This document shows positions 12,622-22,728 of a DNA stretch of 64,000 nt, one piece after another. The DNA is from Fallopia convolvulus. Lineage: Eukaryota > Streptophyta > Magnoliopsida > Caryophyllales > Polygonaceae. Each line of letters opens with the position of its first letter. The first letter of the stretch is position 1. The stretch spans positions 11,518,501 through 11,582,500 of the forward strand of contig OZ024724.1 of NCBI GenBank assembly GCA_964016875.1, read 5' to 3'. Both the position numbers and the translations under genes were made by a program. The notes beneath the pieces were generated by a model. It ran no database searches, was not told the origin of the DNA, and saw only the letters and a list, made by a program, of their open reading frames with translations.

Positions 12622-12774
12622 AGCAGTTTGCCAGAAGCCGTTCGAGTACTTGTTAAGCTCAAGCTTCTCAGCGCCCCTGTTGTGGATGCTGAAGCTCCAA
12701 AAGATGCCACATGGCTTGCGAGATATATTGGAGTTGTGGAGTTTGATGGAATTGTTGTTTGGATCCTACAACAG
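12622..12774 (+). pseudogene. Captured CBS-domain exon (SNF1-kinase gamma / PV42-type)
   Basis: A clean 51-codon exon, open in phase 0, bounded by ATAG on the left and GTTAGC on the right. It translates to SSLPEAVRVLVKLKLLSAPV, then a VVDAEAPKDATWLARY segment and IGVVEFDGIVVWILQQ. The SAPVVD...YIGVVEFxGIVVW pattern is that of a CBS motif in plant SNF1-related kinase gamma-like and PV42-like proteins. No flanking exons of that gene are seen, so this is a single transduplicated exon inside the composite MULE. The splice-site borders are preserved, so it could be spliced into a chimeric transcript. I cannot be sure which CBS subfamily donated it. Confidence 0.7.
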
Positions 12775-13156
12775 GTTAGCAATCATATTTTTTAATTCTT
12801 TAAGTTTCAAAGGTAGCTTTGAAGATCTTCATAATTCTGCATGTGTTGGTGGTGCTGCAAGCTTCTGTTATGGTTTTCCATGTGATTGCTTCTTCAAAAC
12901 CTGAGAATATAGTTTTTCATGTTATCATTGAAAAGAAAACATATGTTGGCATGCATTTATGGCTTGCATTTATGTCATGATTTTGTATATGTAATTGAAA
13001 ATTTGGAATTGCCCCCTTCTATTTTGATTGTGTGGTGGAGCTGATCCAAAGTTGCTCTCTAGTTAGAATACCAAATACCTTTGTTTATGCCAAGACCAAT
13101 GAATCTTCTTTCTGACATGCTTTTTAAAATATTGCTGGTTTTCTTGGTTTGTGTAG

Positions 13157-13967
13157 GAAGTGGCTGTGCACCTAAGGCTCAGTCCTGGTTCGATAAGGCA
13201 CTATGGTATGAATGCTAATGTCAATGGAGTGCTATTGATGTCTGATATTGTTCTTTATGGAACCTCTCAAGATGAACAGGGTTTTCCTGCATTGCTTACA
13301 AGAGCGAAGTCTTTTGGGATTCCAATCGTTGCACCTGAACTTCCAGTTATAAAGAAAAATGTGTGTATTCATCTTTCCTTTGCTTCATTTCTACTTTGAA
13401 GCATTTTCTGCATTTTTTAGCATGTTACAATGCTCTACTCAAATACAGGTACATGATGGTGTTCATGGAATGATTTTTTCAAGACATAATCCGGATGATT
13501 TATTGAGAGCCTTCTCTCTTTTGGTATCAAGGGATGGGAGACTCTCAAAACTTGCCAAGGCTGTTGGTTCTTCTGGAAAACTTCTCGCTAAGAATTTGCA
13601 GGCTTCTCATTGCATCAAAGGCTATGCAAGGCTGATGGAAAATGTTCTGAATTTTCCATCAGATGCCTTATTACCAAGTTCCATTTCTTAGATTGAACAC
13701 GCTACATGGGAGTGGAATTTCTTTGGGGAGATACTGGAGGAGAAATCTATTGACATGATGAGCTTTGATGAGAGAGAAAATACGTTAGACAGATCAAGGA
13801 TTATTTATGCACTTGAGAAAGATCATTTAGACTTGGGTATTACAGACCCAATGAATATTTCTGAGTACAATGGAGAATTGGAGCAGGATCTGCTTAATGC
13901 AGAAGATTGGGATGGTATTGTAGAAATAGAAGGCTTTGAAGACTTGGAGAGACTGGAAATGGATCAG
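13157..13967 (+). pseudogene. Captured exons of a family-4-type glycosyltransferase gene
   Basis: Two exons with intact borders (13157-13360 and 13449-13967) and an 88-bp intron. They encode the C-terminal nucleotide-sugar-binding region of a large plant glycosyltransferase resembling Arabidopsis At4g01210-type proteins. Recognisable parts are LRLSPGSIRHYGMNANVNGV, LLMSDIVLYGTSQDEQGFP, IPIVAPELPVIKKN, then VHDGVHGMIFSRHNPDDLL and YARLMENVLNFPSDALLP. The Glu in SQDEQGFP occupies the usual EQGFP/E-x7-E region. TAG at 13689-13691 interrupts the frame after LLPSSIS, where the family has Gln, so a CAG to TAG change is likely; reading then continues with IEHATWEWNFF. The N-terminal two-thirds of the enzyme is absent. 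It cannot encode an active enzyme. Confidence 0.8.
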
Positions 13968-14146
13968 GTACTAACAAAGAAATGGTCCAACATTTTTGGT
14001 AACTGATATGACTCCAAGGTTGCTTCTTAAATATGCTGCTTATGGTGCTGGTGCATATGTATATTATGTTTGCCCTTTTATTTTCAAGGTTATGTCATAT
14101 CACCATAGGTTCTTCTCCTGAATTATTTTGGAACTTTTAATTGCAG

Positions 14147-14270
14147 GAAGAGGCTTTTTCAACTGATTAATGAACTTCCAACAATATTTGAAGTTCTGAA
14201 CCGAACTATCAAGCCTAAGGATCAATCTGGTAACCACAACAACAACAGCAAAAACAAATCTGGTTCAAAA
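14147..14270 (+). pseudogene. Captured exon of an ALFIN-LIKE (AL) PHD-protein gene
   Basis: After the acceptor TTGCAG the exon reads KRLFQLINELPTIFEVLNRT, followed by a Lys/Asn/Ser-rich stretch (NHNNNSKNKSGSK), and ends at a GTTAGT donor. This matches the second part of the N-terminal DUF3594 domain of plant AL proteins (KRLFxMINDLPTIFEV plus a variable Ser/Lys linker). AL proteins are nuclear readers of H3K4me2/3; the PHD finger is not present here. The exon follows the captured glycosyltransferase exons by about 180 bp in the same orientation, making an exon-shuffled arrangement. Confidence 0.75.
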
Positions 14271-15346
14271 GTTAGTCATGTCCTTCTTATTTACTTTTTT
14301 AAAAGCTAATTACTTTTCTGTAGTTGAAAATTACTATATAATCTTCATCTGCTGAAGCCAGGTTGAATTTAATTTATTGTGATACTAACCAGACTTCTTT
14401 TTATTTCTATTAAGTGACTGACACATCATCTCTGTGCTAGTCCTTCATCTTAGACTGGGTCCAGGTTTAGTGTGGCGGTGACCAGGAATTGGCTACTCCT
14501 GAACATGCTAAGAGAAGTTGAGATTTCAGATTGTTTCAGAAGAAAGATTATGTCCATCCTTTGTATTAGTTCATGTTTCTGTTGCAAAATTCAGTTCTGG
14601 TTTAGTGATTCTACATCATACATGAAGACCGATAGCATTCAGATTGTCCATCATTCCAGCATATATAAAAGCAATGTCTGGATCCTTTAGGGTAAGTATT
14701 TACATGCACAAGGAGATGAAAGATTAATTGCATGTTGTGCTTTTACTCAGGTGAAACAAGTTGCTCATCTGATGCAGATTTATCAGTTGGGGAAAGAGAC
14801 CCCTGAGTCCACCTCTTCATCATCTCTAATGCTGCTTTGTGTTGATCATTGGAACCATGTGACTGGCATCATGAACCTATATATTGTTAAAACAATGCCA
14901 TATCAGTTAGCATTGTCACCTTTCTTTGAATAGCATATACATGGAACCAAAAATGGCTAAGCTTCAAGTCCACAAACCCTGAATGCTTCTGTGTAACGTT
15001 TGGTGTATGTAGAAGTATGTATTTCTCTTTGAGAAAGGTTTAAGCTAGTGAGAGAATTTTTAATTGGCCTATTGGGTAATCCTATGTATCTAATGTATAT
15101 GTGAATTTGAATGAGTGAATTTACCAAGCTGAAAAGTCTTTTTGTCCTTAACAAGAATGTAAGATGCTGGTGTTAATTTGGTGGACTGAATTTACCAAGC
15201 TGTTGGTGTTAAGCTATGTGAATATGGCACTTTGCATTAAATTTCTTATGTGAATATGGCACTTTGAATTTACCAAGATGTTGGTGGTAATTTGGTGCAC
15301 TGAAGCCTATTCTGGCTTTCTACAACATGCCTCTTATTTGGCCTTT
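14271..15346. other. No recognised gene
   Basis: Contains short plus-strand open stretches (14472-14690, 14751-14933) that match nothing I know, and repeated phrases GTGAATATGGCACTTTG (about 15220 and 15250) and TTTACCAAGCTG/TTTACCAAGATG. Likely further captured or degenerate element sequence. Confidence 0.35.
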
Positions 15347-15485
15347 GACGCTTCATGAAGCGTCTTGCTTCATGAAACGAGATGCTTTAAGAAGCGTCTA
15401 AGGCCCCTCTCCCAACTTGCAAGGGGCACGGGGCACGGGGCCGTTTAAAAAAACGCCTCTTAAAGCGGCACGCTTCATAAATCGT
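15347..15485. repeat. Palindrome cluster 2
   Basis: Begins with a perfect 18-bp palindrome GACGCTTCATGAAGCGTC (15347-15364), followed by partial copies GCTTCATGAAACG, GCTTTAAGAAGCGTC and CACGCTTCATAAATCGT (15469-15485). A GGGGCACGGGGCACGGGGC repeat lies between them. This cluster lies downstream of the captured fragments and upstream of the telomere-like block. Confidence 0.85.
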
Positions 15486-15624
15486 ATAATCCATGGCAAA
15501 AAAGACGGACACATTAGTGTCGATCCCGTGTCGAACTCAAGCCCACTTAACTTAACGCATGTACCTGTACCATGTGTGCCGCATTGGCAATCGAATTCAA
15601 ATGCCACAAATTGTTTTATAACCT

Positions 15625-16806
15625 AAACCCTAAAAATCGTAAACCCTAATACCCTAAACCCTAATAACCCTAAGCCCTATAAAAACATAAACTATGACTC
15701 ATAAAATAACATAAACATAATAAGGATAAAATTATTTTCACTAAACCTGAAAAACCTAAACCATATAAATCCTAATAACACTTCAACTAGTAAAACCTCT
15801 ATAAACCCTTGAAACCGTAAAACCCCTCTAAAACATTTGTTTCCAACAAACCTCAAAACCCTTTACTATGAATCATAAAATCCCTAAATCCAATATTGTT
15901 AAACCCTAAACCTATATAAACCCTAAATCCTAAACCCTAAAACCCTAAACCCTAAAACTCTAAACCCTAAACCCTAAACCCTAAAACCCTAACAAACCTC
16001 AAAACCCTAAACTATGAATCATAAATTACATAACCATAAACATAAATGCAAATATTGTTACCCTCACTTTATGGGTTTACGGTATGTCATTTTATAAAAA
16101 ATTAATTTTTAAACATTTAGGTTAAGATTATTCTTAAGGTTTAGACGGCTTAGTATTTATAGGCTCTAGAGCTTAGGGTTTATTGGGCTTAGATTTTTTT
16201 AGGCTTTCCAAGGTTGGGGGTTTAGAGTTTAGGGTTTATTGGGTTTATAGTAACCTGAATGATCTAAATATATAAATAAAGCATGAATAAACCCATGAAA
16301 CCATAAAACCTCGAAACCATAAACCGTAAAACTATGAACCCTACATTTCCAAAACACTAAACCTAATAAGAATGAAACCCTAAACCCTAATAACCCTCGA
16401 AACCCTAAACCCTAAAAAGCTGAACCTTAAATTCCCATCACACTAAACTTAGTAAGGATGAAACCCTAAACCCTAATATCCCTCGAAACCCTAAATACTA
16501 AACCCTAATCATCATCAGAACACCAAAAACTAAATTATGAATCATAAACTATGAAAAACCTAAACCTAATAAGACTAAAATTAATTAATGTTATACTAAA
16601 CCCTACACAATAACATTCAAATGTACATAAATAGCATAAACATATATTAATAATCGCAATCGTGTTTAGGGTCCATAAACTAAAATCCTAAAAGCAAGTT
16701 GATCACTAACACTCAAAACCCTAAACGTATAATCCTCTAAACCTATATACCCTATAAACACTACAACCAACATTAGGTTTAGGGTTTTTAGGGTTGGGGG
16801 TTTAGG
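15625..16806. repeat. Degenerate telomere-like repeat block
   Basis: About 1.2 kb rich in ACCCTAAA/CCCTAAAC units, denser at 15890-16010 and 16370-16500 but never a long perfect array. Units interleave with ATGAATCATAAA and CATAAACATAA phrases. Most units run as CCCTAAA, but 16130-16250 and 16770-16806 run the other way (TTTAGGG). It lies between palindrome clusters 2 and 3, so it is an interstitial block inside the element rather than a chromosome end. Confidence 0.85.
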
Positions 16807-16819
16807 GTAAAAATTGGAA

Positions 16820-16944
16820 ACGCTTCATATAACGTGACGCTCTATGCAGCGTCTCCCTTCCAAATGGTGTTTCACCCCATTTGGGGTTAATCCGGGCATC
16901 ATACAGCTTACACGCTTCATGGAGCGTTACGCTTCATGAAGCGT
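16820..16944. repeat. Palindrome cluster 3
   Basis: Contains AACGCTTCATATAACGT, GACGCTCTATGCAGCGTC, then two adjacent copies ACGCTTCATGGAGCGT (16912-16927) and ACGCTTCATGAAGCGT (16929-16944) separated by one base. It sits about 230 bp upstream of a TATA box and 320 bp upstream of the ATG of the small ORF. Confidence 0.85.
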
Positions 16945-17176
16945 GGAAGCTCTGTTCAGAAAACAGAAAATATTTCCATCCAGATATAGATAAGTAGTAG
17001 TTGCAACTGGCATGCGATTGCGATCCTATATTTACGGAAGCAATCTGCACTTCCCATACATTTAACTGATAAGGATTGGATTTGGCGCAAATTCCTAAAG
17101 TAAATTGTACGATTTGGCGCAAACCTTCCCCGCCAAAATCAATCAATGGTAAAAAATTAACCTCTTCAGTTTCATC

Positions 17177-17184
17177 TATAAAAG
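17177..17184 (+). promoter_or_regulatory. TATA box of the small ORF
   Basis: TATAAAAG lies 88 bp upstream of the ATG at 17265, a normal plant spacing for a transcription start about 30 bp downstream and a short leader. Confidence 0.5.
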
Positions 17185-17264
17185 CAGGAGAAGTGTGCAG
17201 TTTTTTTCACGGTAAACTCACATAAATTTCATAAAACTACAGTGTTCATCATCCATCTTGCACA

Positions 17265-17522
17265 ATGGTTTCAAGGGCTCATGCTAGGGATCTACTAGCC
17301 TTTCGGCTCTTTATGCGAGAACTGATGCAAAGTAAGGACGTCGGGATTAAGAAGGTTGGCAAACATCTTGGTCGTTTAGGCTATTTCAAGACCCTCGAAA
17401 TGATTTTTGAGGAGGAGATGCACGAGATTGAGATTGAACCCGATAATCGACTTGTGAAGAGAGAGCCATTGGAGAACGATGTTCAAGGTTCAAGCGAAGC
17501 AAATGCCATTATAATAGATTAG
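17265..17522 (+). CDS. Small intact ORF, unknown function (85 aa)
   Basis: An uninterrupted 85-codon frame starting MVSRAHARDLLAFRLFMREL and ending in an acidic tail and stop. The N-terminal half is basic and helical-looking (KKVGKHLGRLGYFKTLEMIF); the C-terminal half is acidic (EEEMHEIEIEPDN). I do not recognise a family. It has a plausible TATA box and lies between palindrome clusters 3 and 4, the same arrangement as the other two gene units of the composite element. Unlike them it carries no lesion. It could be an element accessory protein, a captured host exon, or a first exon continuing downstream. It could also be a chance ORF, but the TATA box and context argue for a gene. Confidence 0.5.
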   Translation: MVSRAHARDLLAFRLFMRELMQSKDVGIKKVGKHLGRLGYFKTLEMIFEEEMHEIEIEPDNRLVKREPLENDVQGSSEANAIIID

Positions 17523-19045
17523 TTTAGTGTTATTTATATTAGTGCAGTTTATGCTTGTTTAGGATTTAGGTATGTTTAGAACTTAAAAAGTCTATGTTAG
17601 TGTTTAGAATGATGTTAAAATTTCTTTCTTTCTACTTAATTTTTGAACTTAAAAGGTCTATGTTAGTGTTTACAATGAAGTGCCAATCATTGTGATCTGC
17701 ATCTTTGAATAGTAGGATTGTGGTTATGTTGCAACTCTTTTTTGCTGATGGTTTCTTTCTTTCATATCTTTCGTAGTTTTCGTTTCTTTCGTATCTTTCT
17801 TCATCTGTAGCAGTTGTGATGCTTTGTTACTTATCTATCTCCCATATGATTCATAGAGAAGTTTAGCAATCAGATAACATGTCCTGCCTTCTCAATAGAC
17901 TGAGGACTTTAAGCTGAGGGTGAAGAAGAACAACCAACTGAAAGCCAAGGCACGCAGGGCGGTTACTAGGCACTTAGTCTGAATTTATCTGTTTTATTTA
18001 CTTTCGAACAGATGCTATTATGCATAATTTTGGTCTGTGAACTTCTTGTTATGAAATTATATTTTCGTTATCTCAAATGGAATGAAGATTGATTGAGTTC
18101 TTTTGATGAAAAATGTCAATGAAATTAAATGGTGGCAACTGATCTGTAATTAACAGGAATGGAATGCTCTTCTAGCTACAAGATTCTTGAAAAAATCCCA
18201 CAAGGGAGTAAGGGACAGCTGCTATCATCTTCAGCATCTTGTTGTGTATATACAGGAGGCTGCACAAATCATACTAAGTGTTTAGGTTGGAGCAGGATCT
18301 GAAGAAGCAAGTTCGGACGATTCAGTTCCTACCCTGAAACCTGTTAGTAGAAATCTTTGATGAGAAGAGACGTATGGATTCGCATTGTGTATGGCTACGT
18401 CACACTTCCTGCACAACAGAGCTCTGTCCTCCAGGAAAAAGAAATAGCTAACTGTATCCTGAAAAGAATCATTTTTTTACAACTACTAGTTAAAAATACT
18501 TAAATGAAAGTATCAATTAGCACTCTACTATAGCCATCATCAAAACAGTGCAATACTTAACCCAGATAAACGATTCCGAAAACATCAGCTAACTAATAGA
18601 TGATAGCCCCCTTTCATTAGAAGCATGAACTTATAAAAACTTTATCTAACATCACTATTGTTGTCTGTGGTTTCATTTTTTTCATATCTGAATGAGGAAG
18701 TGGAGCATATATTGCACTGGATAAAATGAAATCTGCAAACATTCAAAACTACAAAAGCATAAATAGCCAAGAACTGAAGAAGAAGCTTCAAGTTCACGAC
18801 ACAGTTTAATTCCATATTCGGGAATCAATTCCTCGACCTCCATAGCCAAAAGCAAGGATTAATCAATAAAACTCCTCAAATTCTTCATCCTGTATAAATC
18901 CCCTCTCTTGCGCACAAATTCACCATCCAATGATCAAAACAAAAATCAACCAAAATTCAACATCTCAAACAACCTAAACACTCAATTCGAAACTAAAACT
19001 CGCACGAATCAAACCAAACAAAGCGAAATAGCTTCGAAAGACCTC
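17523..19045. other. Flank of the small ORF with two possible exon fragments
   Basis: No full gene. Two plus-strand open stretches follow AG acceptor-like sites. One at about 17900-17981 reads EDFKLRVKKNNQLKAKARR, ending with a stop. One at about 18158-18285 reads EWNALLATRFLKKSHKGVRD and YHLQHLVVYIQEAAQ, ending with a stop. They may be later exons of the 17265 ORF or more captured host sequence. I recognise no family. The remainder is AT-rich. Confidence 0.35.
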
Positions 19046-19207
19046 GCGTGAGTAGGGATTTATGAAGCGTGTAGACCCCCCTGGCAAGGGAAACACGAGG
19101 GTAACAAACCTTTATGAAGCGGGACGATTTAACGCTTCATGAAGCGGGACGATTTATTAAGCGTGTAAAATACTCGCCTCAGGAAGCGGGACGCTTCATG
19201 AAGCGCC
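19046..19207. repeat. Palindrome cluster 4
   Basis: Several half-sites (TTTATGAAGCGTG, TTTATGAAGCGGGACG, TTTATTAAGCGTG, AGGAAGCGGGACG) and two full copies, AACGCTTCATGAAGCGGG (19131-19148) and GGACGCTTCATGAAGCGCC (19189-19207). It lies downstream (3' side) of the minus-strand transposase gene. Confidence 0.85.
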
Positions 19208-19545
19208 TCAAAATCTCAGAATCCTGACCCCTTTGGACTCGTGCCTCTAGTTCCCACTCTCGTGCGTCGGCATTCCCTATCCTCTTAATGGTTGTAGTTT
19301 TGTAACAAGTTTGGTTAGTTTGAAAGAAGCGACCACTGAAACCAGAACTTTTCTCCTTTGTCAAAAACATTGAGACGATTTTCTATTTTGCCTACTGATG
19401 TTGCAAATTTGTGAGTAAGAGAATAGACTTTTTGGTGAATCTTTTGTTGGATGTGAAATTCCAGAGTAATGATATTTCACAAGATGATATGTTAATAAAA
19501 AGTCATAATACTACTAATGTTATATTACATAAGTAAAAATTAACC

Positions 19546-22500
19546 CTAACATGCTACTTTTGGGGTTAGAACATTGCGAATCCGTTTTTGGCACCACGTT
19601 TCCATCCTCTGCCTAAACGGCTCATCCCAATCATTGACACTTGTGTCATGCCTCATTGTCCAATCCGTAGGAGGTGGAGGAAGAGGCGTGTCATCACTCA
19701 ACCAGACCTACATAAAAAACTCGTAAATAATTGACAGAAAATGAAGTACATATAATTTATAGAGAAAGGATAATTACCGGGATGAAGTGGTTTCCTTATC
19801 CTACCAAGGCTATGGCATAGATCTTTGTGGGAGGGTGCGGGTTGTCCCCTCTCGCCTTCATCGGCAAGCAGGTGTGAGATACCTTCTTCGAAATCAGAAC
19901 AAGAACAACCTGATGTAATGTCGCAAATATCAACCCGACCATGGGCATCTCAAGCCAATATTGTCGCGCGCAAGGGCTGACATCATATGGTAGATTCTCC
20001 AAGATTTCATCAATAGGGGGTGCGTTCCCCACACGCTCATATATGACTCGGTTTTGCCTCAATTCGGCAGCCAACTCCCATCGAACTCGACGATATTCGC
20101 TCTCTCCATGTCCCAACAACTCAGCCATGGATCGATAACCACAATGCCCGTCTCCCTTTACATCATTAGCCCTCTCAATATATGGAAACATGAAATGGTC
20201 AATGTTGTCAACTCCAAAGTTCACACCCAACCACATCACGTCGTCACTCGACCCTTTTGCACAAACACTTGCTGCAATTATTTTTGAGGCCTTGTTGGTT
20301 GAGCCCTTTGGCCTTCCACGCTTTCTCTTAGTGGACGGGATTGCATCAATGTTCCTCTTACCCTCCTTCTCTTCCATCTCCTTATCTTATTTTTCTTTCT
20401 TCCTCTCCTTCTCATATACATCCATCCTATGCTCAAGCAAAGTTTTACTACTCTTGTTAGACCACTTGGTGGAGCCCTTTGGCCGCCCCCTCTTCATAGC
20501 TCCTACCACCTCAGCCAAAGAAGATTCTTTTGGCCTCACCAAGTCTATGAAAGTCTCGGTAATCGTGTAGATCTGCGCCTTTGTCAATTTTCCTGCCCTA
20601 TAATACTCCTCCATCTCTCTCCATCTCACCTCAGCAAGTGATAGACGCACTGTGTCATCTATGGGCATGCGTTGTGGATCGACGCCTTCCCATACAACCT
20701 GATGCCAAAACGGGTGTATCTCACTTGGCATGATTGGCTGCTTGGTGAGGATCGCATGGGCAATCCTATGAGGACAAGGAAGACCCATTCGCTCTCTCCA
20801 CCAATAATCAACACATTCCTTCTCCAACTTTCCCTCTTCCTTGTCCTTCATCAACTTGTAGAACATATCCAGCAAGATTTTTATGCAATGTGTTGACACT
20901 CTATAAAATAGCCGAACAAATATCGCCTTCACTTCCTTAGGGACACCTTCCAACTCTGTTGGAAGCTTTGTACGTGCCAACTCCAAATCGCCCCTCAAAC
21001 TATCAACTTGGTACTCAATTTGATCATGTATCCTTTCAATCACCGTGTTGAAGCCTCCCCGAGAACTATCAAGTATTCTTTTCAACACATGGTGCATGCC
21101 CTCGACCCTGTATTGAGCATATAATTATATGATGAAGTTACTCCAATTGTTTAATTCAACATGCTTATATGAGACTATATTTACCTGTTTGTTGTTCTCG
21201 TATTCAAGTGAAGATAGTGGTCGGTCCATGCTTTGACTATGCACTGCTTGTAAGGCTCAAGCCACGACCTCTCGACATAGTTCATCAACCCCCCCCCAAC
21301 GTTCTCTTACTTTTTGGAGTCTCTCCTCGTATTTTTCCACCGTCGTTGACATAAATATCCCCCAACATCTATTAGCAAATTTTTCTGCACGTTCCAAGTC
21401 CCTAAGCAAACAAATCGCATATGCTTTAATGTTCATCTTCACATGCACCCAGCATAGTAGATGTTTCACATTCTCTCCGAAAATAGCGTCCTTTGCATTC
21501 ATTATTGCCTTCTCTCGATCTGTTATAATTGCATTTGGCATTGTACCCACTTCCTCAAACAAACTCCTCAAATGCTCCAACACCCATGTATAACTAGCCG
21601 TGTCTTCTTTAGAGAGAGATGCAAAACCGATGTTGAAAGATTTGTTGGTGCACGAAAAACCAACCATCTCAAGTAACGCCATGTCGTACCTAACACAAAA
21701 AGAATTTGTTAAACACCTTATACAATAATCAATGGCTCCATAATCAACTTATAAAAAGAGTTTACCTATTGGTCTTATATGTGTTGTCCATAATGACGAC
21801 ATACGGAAACAACTCCATCAAATGCAAGGACATCGGGTGGACAAAAAATAGGATATCAATATGATCTGATCCATGTATCCTTTTAAAGAATACTTGGTAC
21901 TTGTGTTGTTGCAAAAACTCCAGTGCATATTGGGTCACGGTCAAATTTTTATGATCCTCTTCTAGAAACTTCGCCCTTAGATTTGCAACTTGTTTTGTTG
22001 ACTTCACATTACCGGGGTAAAGATTTCTCAACTACTCCACTATGCGACTTGGGGGGACGTATATATAGCTCAAATTCCTGACAAGTTCCTTCTGTGCTAC
22101 TGTCGTTCGACCCATAAATGCATAACCAAGTAGACTAGTTGGCAGGTCGTGGTTGTGGACTCCGCAAACAACCGTTAGGGCCCATTACATGCCAGTATAA
22201 CCACATTTGCATTTGAGGTTTTTATTGGTAATACCATCTTAAATTCAGTACCAACATTCCTTGCCCAAGCAATCATTTCATCTCGATTGTCCCACACAGT
22301 ATCGTTATGAAATTCAGCAGAAAAATCTTTCCTATGTACCTATGTATATAAAGTCACAGTTACTTTTAAATTCTACAAACAACATTTTATGAACAAGAAT
22401 TTTCATTACGTATACTCCATCGTTAATAAAAACTAAAAAACATGAAATCAACAATTACCTCAGATTCGAAAATTTCATCTTCGTGTTCATCTTCTCCTTC

Positions 22501-22572
22501 TTCAAAAGAAGATGATTCTTCTTCTTCCTCTTCATAAGTTGAATCTGAAAAGGGTGAATCAGTAGATGACAT
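19546..22572 (-). pseudogene. MULE transposase with C-terminal OTU-like cysteine protease domain, broken
   Basis: The minus-strand gene probably starts at MSSTDSPFSD (22572); a longer frame upstream starts inside the palindromes and is less likely. Order: acidic N-terminus (exon 22572-22459); degraded zinc-binding FAR1-like region ending CGVHNHDLPTSLLGYAFMGR (to about 22100); catalytic core with YVVIMDNTYKTNR and NAIITDREKAI (two catalytic Asp) and the CxxH motif HLLCWVHVKMN; then YVERSWLEPYK and RVEGMHHVLKRILDSS. Two AT-hook-like RGRPKGST motifs follow. The OTU-like domain has GDGHCGYRSMAELLG (Asp and Cys) near 20120 and NHFIPVWL (His) at the 3' end, where introns occur. Lesions: stops near 22190 and 22020, a frameshift in a run of nine C (21289-21297), TAA at 20387 and TAA at 19796-19798. 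MULE transposases fused to peptidase domains are known; the OTU may act on ubiquitin-like tags, which is inference. Confidence 0.85.
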
Positions 22573-22728
22573 TGTATTTGCAACTTTGAAAACGGGAAAC
22601 TCTATTTGTCTTGCTCCTGAACAATTTTTGTTCTTCTCCAAATCTCTTCTCGCGGCCGTCGACGAAACCCTATTTCGATTTTCGGAATAATAACTGATCC
22701 GCGCACAGGGGTTTTTATGATTTGTCGT

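Noticed and set aside
15347..16944. Interpretation of the window as a chromosome end
   Set aside because: The CCCTAAA units are degenerate, change orientation, and are embedded between gene-bearing sequence on both sides.
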